Shown here: one piece after another, positions 36,131 through 46,518 of the stretch
Numbering within the stretch: the first letter of the stretch is position 1
Layout of the letters: each line of letters opens with the position of its first letter
Origin: Zeugodacus cucurbitae
Lineage: Eukaryota > Arthropoda > Insecta > Diptera > Tephritidae
Direction: 5' to 3'
Assembly: GCF_028554725.1 (NCBI RefSeq)
Contig: NC_071669.1
Location: forward strand, 24,527,001-24,591,000
Length of the DNA: 64,000 nucleotides
Made by a program: the position numbers and the translations under genes
The notes under the pieces: model-generated
Database searches by the model: none
The model's input: only the letters and a program-made list of their open reading frames with translations
What the model was told of the DNA's origin: nothing

Positions 36131-38927
36131 AACACAACTCCTTTTTCATAGGATCGCTCTTATTTCCATGTGAATACATATCTTCATTATAAGGCCGCGG
36201 AACTTCGCTCTTTCTTGAAGGATCTCTGTTTGAAGTAGCGGTCACATATTTTGTGTATATATGTACATATGAAGTGAAATTGGTGAAATCGTATCCCTAT
36301 AGTCTATAGCTCTTATTATATCAACAAATCACAACTTTACTTTATTTTTCCAAAATATTTAATGATATTTGTTGATTGGTCTATTATGGAAAGTGTCAGC
36401 GAATCAAATCAGAAGAATTTCTTTATTTTTTAACATAAGTGTCTGAAGCATCATGGTATCATTTAATACGGACTTCATAAGTATTTGAAAGTAAATATAC
36501 ATATAAAACTCAACACTCTGCTATTTATTTTATTTACTGTCTCGAAAGTTGCAGCTTCCAGTGCTGTTGGAGTAACACTTCATTTTGCAAGCACGTTGAA
36601 AAATAAAGGGATGTTCGTTTTTTTTTTTTAACTCACACGTTAGGGCTGAGGTCGAAGTGTAAATGTGCGCAGCAGCCACAATGGCGCTAAGCCAATAAAT
36701 TAAATCAAACAATAGCGATAAACACTCCACTCCCACCACACGCACATATGTATGTATGTACATACACATGTATGGTAGACATATACATGTAGACTTTTTA
36801 AAAAGCATATCATATCACTTTGCATATATTAATGTAAATACATGCATATACATACATGTCTTTGTATAGTATATACACTTGCGTATTTGAAATGTATTTA
36901 TTTTTTTTCGTTTTGGAAACTCAACCACGCATAAGCGTTTATCGCTGCCAACGCATACGCGACAGTTGATTATTTTGTTTTTTTTGTTGTTGTTGTTGCA
37001 CTTTAATTCTACAACACAGTTCGAACAGCAAGTCCCAGCTCAATCAGGCATGCTATAACACATTTCCCTGGCAGGCAAGCTATTTTGCTATGCATCTAGC
37101 TATGTGGTGTGTATGTGTGTATGTGTTTGAGTATATGCATTTGAATGTGTGTGTGTCTAGCAGTATGTGCCTGTGTATATATGCATTGCCTTTTGTTTAT
37201 CAGCACGAAAAAAGCTCTTTAAACCATAAAAATTTGCTTTTCGTGGCAAGTGCTCCGGCACCCCCAACTCTTTCCATCACAGCAACAACAAAAAATGGCA
37301 ATCAAGCCGCCCACTTTGGCTCACGCCTGCAGTTGACAGTCGCCACAAACGTTACAAGCGCCACAACGTTTACCCCACTGCACAATGCCCCCACATTCGA
37401 GCTCTTTCCAATTTGCTCCGGCAGTACGTCAATCTCTCCTGCCCCAAAACGTTGCACGTGCGTGCACGTCGCAGCATACCAGCGTTGCCAAGTCGGGCGC
37501 TTAATATCCACGCTGGCGTATACATATGTTCATATATATATATACCTACAACCATATAAATATGTACAAAGAACACGTTCGCCAGCGTTGCTCTGTTGTT
37601 TATATCATTACGCACATTTGTTGCTGCCATTGTCTTTGCTACTTCTATTGTTCGGGCATTTGTTGTTGCTATTACCGTAGTCGCCTCTGCTCACTTGGCA
37701 GTCACCCTCTTCTATCTGTGGTACCCTGGTACTCGTATTCGTGCTTATTTGTTTGTGTTTGCATAATTCCGTTAATTTCTGACACTTCATTTATGAATAT
37801 ATTTCACACTTTGAGAAATAAATCACCAAACAATTGCGGGCGCGCTGCAGTGAAAAAGTAAATGTTGTGTATCGAAAGATAATTGAAGTCATTCATCAAA
37901 ATGCGAAACAAATTGAAATGGAGGTGGCACTATGCGGGCGTACACACTTACTATATGTGCATACATATAAGCGACACATAAAATTGTATTCGGGATAAGT
38001 TTCGGGTATCCAATATCCATATTCTTCGTTGAGGAATATAACGATATTATATGACTGCATATACTATGTATCTAAACCGCGAGAGAAATTTTGTTTGGAT
38101 TAATTGAACCGATAATGATCATGTTCTGTTAGATCCACAATATGGTCTTAAAGACAGAGTTGTAGCAAAAAGGATTAGAATATTGAATGAAGTCCTGATT
38201 CTGATTATTTCCTGATTATTTTAAATATCTATAAGTGCTTGGCAGTTTATTGAGTTGTTGCTATGTCTCTCTCTCTCCCGCTGCTTTCAATCTCTGGGGA
38301 AGCAAATAGAGTTTTCTGGAGATGTATAATATATTGTAGTTTCATTGCATTCAATGGGATAACAGCGCCATCTGTGTGAACACTATGTAAATGCCACTAA
38401 TCAATGAGTTGCCAAATATACATTTAGGCGCAATGGTTAAATGCCACAGGAATCTTGTAGTTTCAAGCCCCTGAAGTATTTGTCTAATTTGTTATGCATT
38501 GAAAGCTATAAATAATATAAGTCCACGAAAGCTTTAGTATTAAGTAATATTATCCTCGTTAAAGAAGCTCTTGTTCAGCTTATAACGAATATCGTAATAC
38601 AACTCGCTTTTAATTGAGATCGAATTACGATATAAAATTCAAAATCTCTAAAGCACCACATGCTGCAAAACTTTTACGATCGCCTTGCTGGCATTTCAAG
38701 CGCAAATGTGAACATTCAATGTGTTGCTGTCAATCCAGTGAGCCATATTTTTATTGCATACAAACCAAAAACTGGCAAGTAATAAAGCGAGAAAACCCAT
38801 TATATATGGCTACCTCATGAAACAAATCGCCTTAAATATGTTTATGCCTAATTTCGCAAGCATATGCATATAATACACACAATAAGAGACTGTCCACTTT
38901 TATTAACAGAGGCATACAATACACAAG

Positions 38928-38958
<31 letters not shown>

Positions 38959-40400
38959 GCGCCTCTATATGTATCGGACGTAGCAGAGTGTGACGCTCCA
39001 ATGGACTGGCCAGCCACACATGAATATAAAAGCAATTTTCTGCTTGAAAAAGCGTGCGAGAATAAATACATTGTCGAGAATTGGCAACAGATGGAAATAG
39101 GCGAATTAAATGAACAAGAAATCGGTGAACATTTTCGCCAATAAAATTAGGCAGCAACAGCAAGAAGACAACGATAGAAGTAATGGGGGGGATAAACGTA
39201 AGATCTTATGGATATAAAACAAATAAGATGGACAAGTAGATACATATATCAAAGCCACACACAAAATTAGTTTCGTTTAGATTTCATATGAATGTGTGCG
39301 AGAACTGAGAGCTTTATAATATATAATTCTCTTTAAATTCAAATTTGTGAACAGTAAATGCTCAAACACACTAATTAACGAGCACCATCAAATCATTTAA
39401 GAATAATATAAATATTATATACACTTATATCTGAGTATTAAAAACTTTTATCTGCTGGAACTAAAGCTAATATTCACATTTCTCCTTCACTCTCTTTTCA
39501 GTTGACTGCATTTACCGTTGAACGAGCATGAACGGAAGCGAAAATTGAGAAGTAGGCAGAAAAGAAAAGAAAGAAAACAGCCACATCCCAAAAAAGTCCG
39601 AATCAAAGCAATCACGCTGACACTGAAATAGAACTCTCTAAGCGTGGAACAAAAGCCGCCAATGACCTGCGAAGTAAAAAAATACACTCTCTTTCTCGAA
39701 GGCAACTGTGTAAACAAATGCAGCAACATGAAGCAGAGAATGTGAGAATTGCTGAAAAAACGAAATAAATAAGATTTTCTGACTTGCTTTTAAGCTAATG
39801 AAGGCAACAAGCATGTGAAGACCTCCAGACAATTTGTTCAATACGCAAACACCAACGCGCACAGCAACAACAACAATAAAAAGTGTGCAAATAATAATAG
39901 CATGGACTAGTAAATAGCAAACAAAATTGGTGGATGAAAATGAAGAATCGTTGAATAGAACTCACGAAAAAATAAGAGAAATCTGAGGGAAACTCGATAA
40001 AAAGTGGGGAAAGTGTAAAAAATGTGAAATATTATGAAGCTCAAAAGACTTATATCCGTTCTAAGTGAAATACAAAAGCAAAACAAAGCAAAAATCAAAG
40101 AGGTTTTATGAAAATGATTGTGATTAAATATCTTAGAGGCATTTTAACTTAATAACAAAAACAAAACTTGAAAAATTGTTTAGATGTTAGCTATGAAAAA
40201 TAGTTTATAACTTCAAGATCTATAACACTGACTCAATATTCATATAAGAGGGTTGCCAGTTCAATTTTCTAAGTATCCAGTATTTTTTTGCGTTCAAATC
40301 AACAATTTTAATACATTTTAACTTTTATGCATTATTTATCCGGTAAAATTAACTTAGATTGATTTATTTTACTAAATTTGATTTTAATATTTAAGATTGT
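36131..40400. other. Non-coding DNA, 4.3 kb, microsatellite-rich
   Basis: No gene supported. Contains CATA/TG microsatellites at 36740-36790, 36830-36880 and 37100-37185, and an AT dinucleotide run at 38928-38958. A GC-richer part at 37250-37700 has a long plus-strand open frame (37090-37680), but the predicted peptide begins in a microsatellite and ends in a Leu/Cys-rich low-complexity run. Confidence 0.45.
38928..38958. repeat. AT dinucleotide microsatellite
   Basis: About 30 bp of alternating A and T with one interruption. Confidence 0.8.
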
Positions 40401-40402
40401 TG

Positions 40403-40590
40403 CTAACGAGGGCAATAACCGATTATTGTAATCTTACAATCATTGATAGTTTCTTTTTTGGTGCTAAATTTTTTTCCAGCGAGCTTGACTTTTAAGCTCT
40501 GAGACCGGGTATAAGTCGCTGGGGGCCAAATCGGAGAGATCAGGAAGAATTTCGAAGTCAAGTTCATATAACATTGTTTTCTTTTCATAC
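40403..40590 (-). pseudogene. mariner transposase, C-terminal catalytic relic
   Basis: The minus strand reads FEILPDLSDLAPSDLYPVSE then, after a one-base shift, LAGKKFSTKKETI. This is the end of the mariner DD34D domain (family pattern LPHPPYSPDLAPSDYxLFxxLK...LAGKKFSTNEEVI). The Asp of APSD is the third catalytic residue and is retained. PPYSP is replaced by a shorter LSD stretch, and the first two aspartates and the helix-turn-helix region are not visible nearby. No terminal inverted repeats were found. It is a short, dead fragment of a cut-and-paste transposon. Confidence 0.75.
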
Positions 40591-40639
40591 ATTTGTGACA
40601 GTCTTATTCTTTTTCCCCGATTTTGTTTTTGAAGCCAAT

Positions 40640-41050
40640 AACGCTACCCTTTTGAAGATTGCCCAGTAATGGACTCGGTATACTGGAGATTGATTTTCAG
40701 AATGATTTGAGCGAGCCATGGTTCAGCCAGTGTCCAATACTGACGCAAAATATCGGTTACGATTGTTCTAACCCTGTCCTGATCGTCCTTTAGTTCGTTT
40801 ATTCTTTCTGTGCTTTGGTCGATTGTGCGCTCGCTTTGCTTCCACCTACAACAGAGCGTCTATGAACAATTTGTCCAACAGGTTTTTTTGATCTTTTCGT
40901 AGTGTCAGTTATCGGGATCAACTTTATTTTGTGTTCGTTGTAAACTATTTTATGAATATTTTCTACAAGAAATATTTGATAAGTATTTCTGTTGTTCGAG
41001 TTCCTCTCATTTCTTCCAATTTCCCATTCAAAGTGCATACTTTGCATACG
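40640..41050 (-). pseudogene. Unidentified coding-like stretch beside the piggyBac insertion
   Basis: Minus-strand translation from about 41040 gives 80 open codons of charged, protein-like sequence (for example FEWEIGRNERNSNNRNTYQI, IKLIPITDTTKRSKKPVGQI, RRSVVGGSKASAQSTKAQKE). After a frame change near 40800 it continues as INELKDDQDRVRTIVTDILR, QYWTLAEPWLAQIILKI and YTESITGQSSKG, down to about 40640. I do not recognise the family. It could be an uncatalogued transposon ORF, since the mariner relic abuts it, or a retrocopy of a host gene. The piggyBac-like element begins within a few bases of its 5' side, so the start of the ORF may be interrupted by that insertion, although sequence beyond the element (from 43282) does not obviously continue it. 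Confidence 0.35.
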
Positions 41051-41052
41051 CT

Positions 41053-41056
41053 TTAA
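41053..41056. repeat. TTAA target-site duplication, left
   Basis: TTAA immediately abuts the inverted repeat starting at 41057 and is matched by TTAA at 43278-43281. TTAA is the obligate target of piggyBac-superfamily transposases. Confidence 0.88.
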
Positions 41057-41069
41057 CCCTTTCACCCCT
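41057..41069 (+). repeat. piggyBac-like left terminal inverted repeat
   Basis: CCCTTTCACCCCT directly after TTAA. Pairs with 43265-43277. Confidence 0.9.
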
Positions 41070-41185
41070 GAGTTTTTTTTCGAAATCAGGCGGGGTTTTC
41101 ATCATTACGACAGCAAATACTGTGGTATGACTAAAATATAAGAAGTTTGGCATACCTGAAAAATCGGACATCCTTACGGTTATCC

Positions 41186-41202
41186 TGGGATATATAATCC
41201 CA
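41186..41202. repeat. Subterminal palindrome 1
   Basis: TGGGATATATAATCCCA, with arms TGGGAT/ATCCCA around a 5 nt spacer, followed by ATAA. It lies 129 bp inside the left end. Confidence 0.75.
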
Positions 41203-41216
41203 ATAACATTTATAGG

Positions 41217-41234
41217 TGGGACGTATAAGTCCCA
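41217..41234. repeat. Subterminal palindrome 2
   Basis: TGGGACGTATAAGTCCCA, with arms TGGGAC/GTCCCA around a 6 nt spacer, followed by ATAA as in palindrome 1. Confidence 0.78.
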
Positions 41235-41327
41235 ATAATACCAAAAGTAACAAAAAATTAAATATCAACTTTTAATAAAAAATAATGGATTTCACTGTTT
41301 ATTCATTTTTCCTTTTACAAATTTAAG

Positions 41328-42879
41328 TCACTTGTGAAAAGAAGCAAAACATTTAAAACATAAAGCGTTGTTGCATCCAGAACAGACGTATTTGATGTCC
41401 TTATTTTGTGAAGTGCAATGAACGCATCGGCGACGAGAAGGCTGTTCAATAGGAAGATGATCGCGAATATTTAGACGTTCAGTTCGTGATCGCTTCGCTT
41501 GTCTTCCCCCACATTGACGTGTTGTGAGCTTTTTGTGCTTTATTCCTTCAGCTATCATTGACTCGGCTAATGGCACAATAAATTGAATGAGCGAAATTTT
41601 ACGGCGTTGACGTTGTGTAAATATAATCCAAGCGTTAACCACAGCTAGCATAAAAATCTTGTAAAATACCTTTTTCCACTATTTTTGCGACTTACGATTC
41701 ATGTTGTATATTGCAGCCTTCTGATCTGCTAAGTCTACGCCCCCCATTATACGATTGTAGTCTGCAATAGCTAGTGGACAATCAACTTCTAATTTAGAAC
41801 CATATTTTTGTTTTCGGCTAACTTTAGTTATAGTAGATATATGACAGTTAGAAGCAAGCAGGACTTCTTTCGAATCCATCCATCGAGCAGCCATTATACC
41901 ATAGCAATTTATTTGGAATCGACTTTCTGAACGTTGTAGACGTCCACTAAATACAGGAGTCTCTTTATGCGTTCGTATATATGTACCAATCACAGGGAAT
42001 GGTATGGTCTTTAGCAAATTCATTGAGGTGAAAAACCTATCAAACGCTAAAACAACATTTTGCTCACGAATGCCTGCTGTCAAGTTTTTTACAATCCGTT
42101 CTCCCAGAGTTCCATTCAGATTAGAGAATGTGTCTTTTCCAGTACATACATTCGAGTCATAAGTGTAGCCTGTTTTGGCATCACAGAACAGCCATAATTT
42201 TATCCCTCTCTTTATTGGCTTCAAAGGCATATACTGTTTCAAACTTGAGCTACCCTTGAATTTTGCCATACATCATATAGTTTCCCATAAATTCATTTTT
42301 ACTCCAATAATCAGCAATTGATAGTAAGTGGTTGTCGTGCATTACCAAAGTGACTCCTAAAAAAGCATAATTTCGTACTCGTCGGTAAGAGCACGCTTTG
42401 CAGATTTTTCTCTGTTTAGTATTTGAATCCTTTGGTTTGTGCACTCTGCAATACGTATGTATAAACTTTTTGGAAAGAGTTTCCGAAAAACGTCGAGCTC
42501 GGAAGCACCATGAGGAAAGAAAATAATAACTTCAGCCGGTTTTTCTACGGGCATTATATACTTCGGTTCGAAAATGACGCCGGCGTCAAACTTTGTCCAG
42601 CTACATTTATTGCCTAATGGCTGATCCTCACTGTTCTCTAAAGAATTAAGATGATCGCCTAAAACTTGAACGTCATCGTCATCCAACTCCGATTCAGAAG
42701 AAGACTCATCACCTTACATATTTAGCGTTTGCTACAGGAACTTCCGCATCTTCGTCATCGTCATCTGATGGTTCATAGCTAGACTCAGAGGCACTAAAAT
42801 CATCGGCCATATCGTCGTTATCCTCTTGTAAAAAATAATCAACAATTTCGTTCTCACCGAATTTTTTCCTTGTAGACAT
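41328..42879 (-). pseudogene. piggyBac-family transposase pseudogene
   Basis: The intact enzyme would cut and paste the element at TTAA using a DDD nuclease. From ATG at 42879 the minus strand shows an acidic N-terminus (SESSYEPSDDDDEDAE), shifts frame near 42712, then gives NKCSWTKFDAGVIFEPKYIM and ELDVFRKLFPKSLYIRIAEC, and TDEYEIMLF. A second shift near 42360 leads into FLGVTLVMHDN and SIADYWSKNE. About 100 residues are then missing before AKFKGSSSLKQYMPLKPIKR and KLWLFCDAKTGYTYDS. LAFDRFFTSMNLL (second catalytic Asp) and YNRIMGGVDLADQ (third) follow. The missing block includes the usual IDE motif with the first catalytic Asp. A TAG at 41679-41681 occupies the position of the family's conserved Trp after RKSQK. 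The C-terminus is a Cys-rich domain (CxxC-x10-CxxC-x4-CxxC-x4-H, about 41330-41430), typical for this superfamily. Confidence 0.9.
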
Positions 42880-43245
42880 CTAATGGTATATATGGTACAA
42901 ATAGATTATATGTCCCAATGTAGTTACAAATATAAAAAACTTACCTTTTTCAATCCAATTTGTTTTCAATTTCGAAGGAATTATCTTTATTCACACCTAA
43001 ACCGTAATACAAGCGGAATATTACGAATAAAAACTGAACCAGATAGACGTTTCACATTGAAATACATCGCGTGACTCATGAAACTTCGCGAAATGTCTGT
43101 GCAAAATATTCGGTAACGGGAAATTGATGTCAATAATAACGGAATGCGGTTACTGATCATCAAAGAAGACTTCAAGGCTTTATTGGGTACATTTCGTTGG
43201 GTAATTGGATCAAAATTGAAAGTTATTCACATGTTTGATGTTTGC

Positions 43246-43262
43246 TGGGACATATTGTCCCA
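43246..43262. repeat. Subterminal palindrome 3 (right end)
   Basis: TGGGACATATTGTCCCA, with arms TGGGAC/GTCCCA around a 5 nt spacer, 15 bp inside the right end. A related half-site TGTCCCAAT lies at 42911-42919. Confidence 0.78.
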
Positions 43263-43264
43263 GT

Positions 43265-43277
43265 AGGGGCGAAAGGG
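43265..43277 (-). repeat. piggyBac-like right terminal inverted repeat
   Basis: Reverse complement reads CCCTTTCGCCCCT, one mismatch to the left repeat, followed outward by TTAA at 43278-43281. Confidence 0.9.
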
Positions 43278-43281
43278 TTAA
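43278..43281. repeat. TTAA target-site duplication, right
   Basis: Matches 41053-41056 and directly abuts the right inverted repeat. Confidence 0.88.
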
Positions 43282-46200
43282 TGCAAGTAACTAGAAATTT
43301 AATGAAAAAGTGTCACTTGGAAATTTACAAAACCTACATATCAAACAAAAATAAATGCGAACAAGCACTAATTATTCGCTTGTCGTTCGTGTCTGCCACT
43401 TTGGCAGTTAATTTCTGTAGTCAACTACATTTGAGCTCATTTTGCACAAACTCGACATTCTTTTCCAGCTACCATGGCCTGACTGCGGCGGCTGCCATCA
43501 CAGGTGTGTCCATTCAACAAATCCTCCACTCACTTAATGTCCGATTAAGTAACATTAGAGTCACCCTCATAACAGCACATTTCCTTTTGGCAGCGAACGC
43601 CTTTTCAAGCAAGTACTCGTACTTGTCGTACCCTCCCAAACTAAAGCTAGAAAATAGCAAAGGCACTTGGAGCAAATAGAAGAATTATAAATTAAGTATG
43701 CACCGACAAATGCCAAGCACACATACACAAACACAGACAGATTCTTTCGAATGTACTTGCATACCTACTTAGTTTACTGAGTTTCGCCGAAGGGAAGTTG
43801 TACAGTTGTGGGCGAGTTGGCTGCCCTGAAGTGGAGTGGTGCAGATTAAAGCGCCCAAAAGTCGACTTCATTAAGCGCAAACTGCTATGAAACAAGTAAA
43901 TAATTTATAAGCTTGGTTGTGGCACACATGCGACCACAGCAACAACAAAATAGTAAAAAAAACAGCAAAACAACAACAACACGCTAGCCATAAGTTAACA
44001 TGGCATGTTGTACCGTTACTCACAAGCAGAAAAGACAAAAATAAGTAGTGCTCAGGACATTGAGCAAATGCTGCCATGTTTGCCTCGCAAATGAACTATT
44101 GTAAATGACTGGCTAGTTGATGTTTTCACTCCTTCATATGCTCTTGCACGACGCGTCAAATGGCAATGGCATGAAGGCAAGAAAAGTTGGATTTTTTCGC
44201 AGTACTTTTCTTTTGATGTCTGGCCACCAGCTAAACTTTTGTCTGCCACGTACGTGTGTATGTTTTGCAGAAGTTCGTTTAATTTTTTCCGCAACGGAAT
44301 TGATTGAGCTGTACCACACACACACTCATACTCAACACTCATATGCACAGTGCGACGTCCATTTGCCACTGCAGGAGTCCGGCATCCCACTCAGCTCACA
44401 GCCATAAGCGGGGATATGTGTGTGTAGACAAATACTCGTAAATTCCTAAAACGCTGCCGGGGCGTATGAGCGACATTGATGTGTGTTTATTTGCCCATGG
44501 ACATGTGTCCGCGCGCTCTCCCTCCATCCACCAACATGGTCAGAAATTTTATTCTATTCATTCTTGACGCGCTGCTAGCTGAAGTTCCGTCACACAAAAA
44601 CATATCTCAAACACACACGCACACAGCGAGAGATGTAGACACAGGCATTTCAGCTTCCTTGGAAAGTTTCATACTACCTTTTTCTTTACTACTTTGCCTT
44701 TGCCTATACCGCCTCTTTCCCGCTGACCGCCCTTAACATTCAATCAAACGAGTCAAGTCTAAGTTTGCCGTTTGCTTTCCACATTTCATTTTTGGTTGAG
44801 TATTCCCCTTACACATACATACGAACACACAAGTACACACAGCCGAAGACTTGTAAGTGGAGTTGCTTTGGCGCATTTTAAAGCTTTTTATGTCTGTAAA
44901 ATTGAAGGGTAGTTATGTTGCTTAATATGAAGGGAATTTATTTTCAGTTGGTAAGCATGTGGAATAACGGCGTAGTAACTGCACGAAGATGATACGCAAG
45001 AATTGTAATAAAACACTGCACAGAATGAAGGATTACGGCGTCTCTTTTTTTCTCATTCTCGTGCAATTTTTTATTAAAAAAGCGAATGAAAGAATGACTA
45101 ACTGAAAATATATCAAAGCAGAAAATTGATTGAGGATTATTTTGTTGGCTTACTACGAGTGCAGAAGACCCAAATAAATCCGGAGTAAAGCTTTTTAAGA
45201 GAAATTTCTTCATAAAAGCTGCAACGCTAAATTGATTTGATATTCATACACACACAAAAACACCAATGTGTTTGAGGTTTCTCCGTCGTGTTTAGGTATA
45301 TTTTCATATGCAACTTTAATAAAGTATAAACAGCTTAGTCATGTGTGAGATAATTGCTTGCGAAATGAGGGAAGATTAGCTACTTAAGGTTTAGTGAAAA
45401 GGAAAAATTAAAAAAAATTTTGCAACTTCATTGAAGGAAGAAGCAGGCTTTATGTAGAGCTTTACTAAAACACTTTGTGTGTTTCACTTCTTTGGTAGGT
45501 TCTAAGAAGTACTTAAGCAAAAAACTTTAATAAGATGAAAAGTGGATTTCATATTCAGAGTTGCTTTAAAAAAATTAGAAAAAAAATTGTCAATCTATTA
45601 ATAGTCCGAAGAGATTGAGTGCAAAAATTCTAAATATGTTAAAGTTAAATATATCATAATAATTTCGGTTTAAATTACATTTCTAGGCGTACATATATTC
45701 CATTCAAAATAATTTTTAATATAAAGCCAATGCTTTAATGGAATCTCTATGCCATAAACTCATATTTACGTTTCAGTTCATCAGAAACGTTATTATAGCC
45801 TTTTCGCACACTCAAATTAATTTAATACATTGAGGTTATTATTGAGAAGCCAGTTTTTGCGTTTCGCACAAACGGCTCTTCGATTAACGCTGTTCATAAT
45901 GAGATGATAAGTTTTCTCAGTTAATCGATATTTTATCAATAGCTACTATCATAATTTCTAACAGCGACATCTACTATAGCCATAAACTCAAGCCAAACTT
46001 ACAACGTGGATAATAACCTATAACCTCTATTCGATTAAAAATTACGAACACGCACGAAATTATCCCTGAGCTTTTTGAAAATAACTTATTTATTAGATTT
46101 ATTTTAAAAGTAAATGAATACATGGAATATATGTATATTAATTTTATAACTTTGCTGACCGACGATCGTTTTCTATGGCGTTCTTGTCAGCTGTCAGGTT

Positions 46201-46461
46201 GTAGAATGCAAGTGGCTTTGACACATGGAAGAGTTGCCATTGATTACAAAATTAATGTAGAAAAGTGAGATTATTTTGTATGGTAAATCGATATAAATCA
46301 GCGCTTTAATCGAGTAAAGGCTGGTAAATTGATCAACTAACTCCTGTGCGAAAAAGTTCTTAAGGCTATAATTCGGAAATCGGCTGAGATTCCAAAATAA
46401 TCTTATAAAATTAACGTTTAATTTCGATGATTTGCGTTGAGATAAAGCGAGGAAGACTGAT

Positions 46462-46518
46462 AAACTTACAAAAAAAAGTCGAGGAAACTTACAAAAAAAA
46501 AGTCGAGAAAACTTACAA
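46462..46518. repeat. Short tandem repeat, 23-24 bp unit
   Basis: AAACTTACAAAAAAAAGTCG plus AGG, then the same word with one extra A, then a partial third copy ending AAACTTACAAAAAG. Long A runs suggest slippage. Confidence 0.75.

Larger units (their letters stand above)
41057..43277 (-). mobile_element. piggyBac/Looper-like DNA transposon, 2221 bp, decayed transposase
   Basis: Bounded by TTAA on both sides and by 13 bp terminal inverted repeats reading CCCTTTC[A/G]CCCCT (41057-41069 and, inverted, 43265-43277), one mismatch. It carries a minus-strand piggyBac-family transposase (41328-42879). Subterminal palindromes of the form TGGGAC-(5 or 6 nt)-GTCCCA lie at 41186-41202, 41217-41234 and 43246-43262, a plausible set of transposase-binding sites arranged asymmetrically as in the type piggyBac element. 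The ends are intact while the ORF is broken, so the copy could in principle be mobilised in trans. The Looper-type designation rests on the CCCTTT terminus and a remembered resemblance to fly Looper elements. Confidence 0.93.

Noticed and set aside
37090..37680. 196-residue open frame on the plus strand
   Set aside because: It starts in a TG/CA microsatellite and ends in a Leu-rich run. Minus-strand frames overlap it and no motif is recognisable.
43242..43679. 145-residue open frame on the plus strand
   Set aside because: Its beginning lies inside the palindromic end of the piggyBac-like element. No domain.
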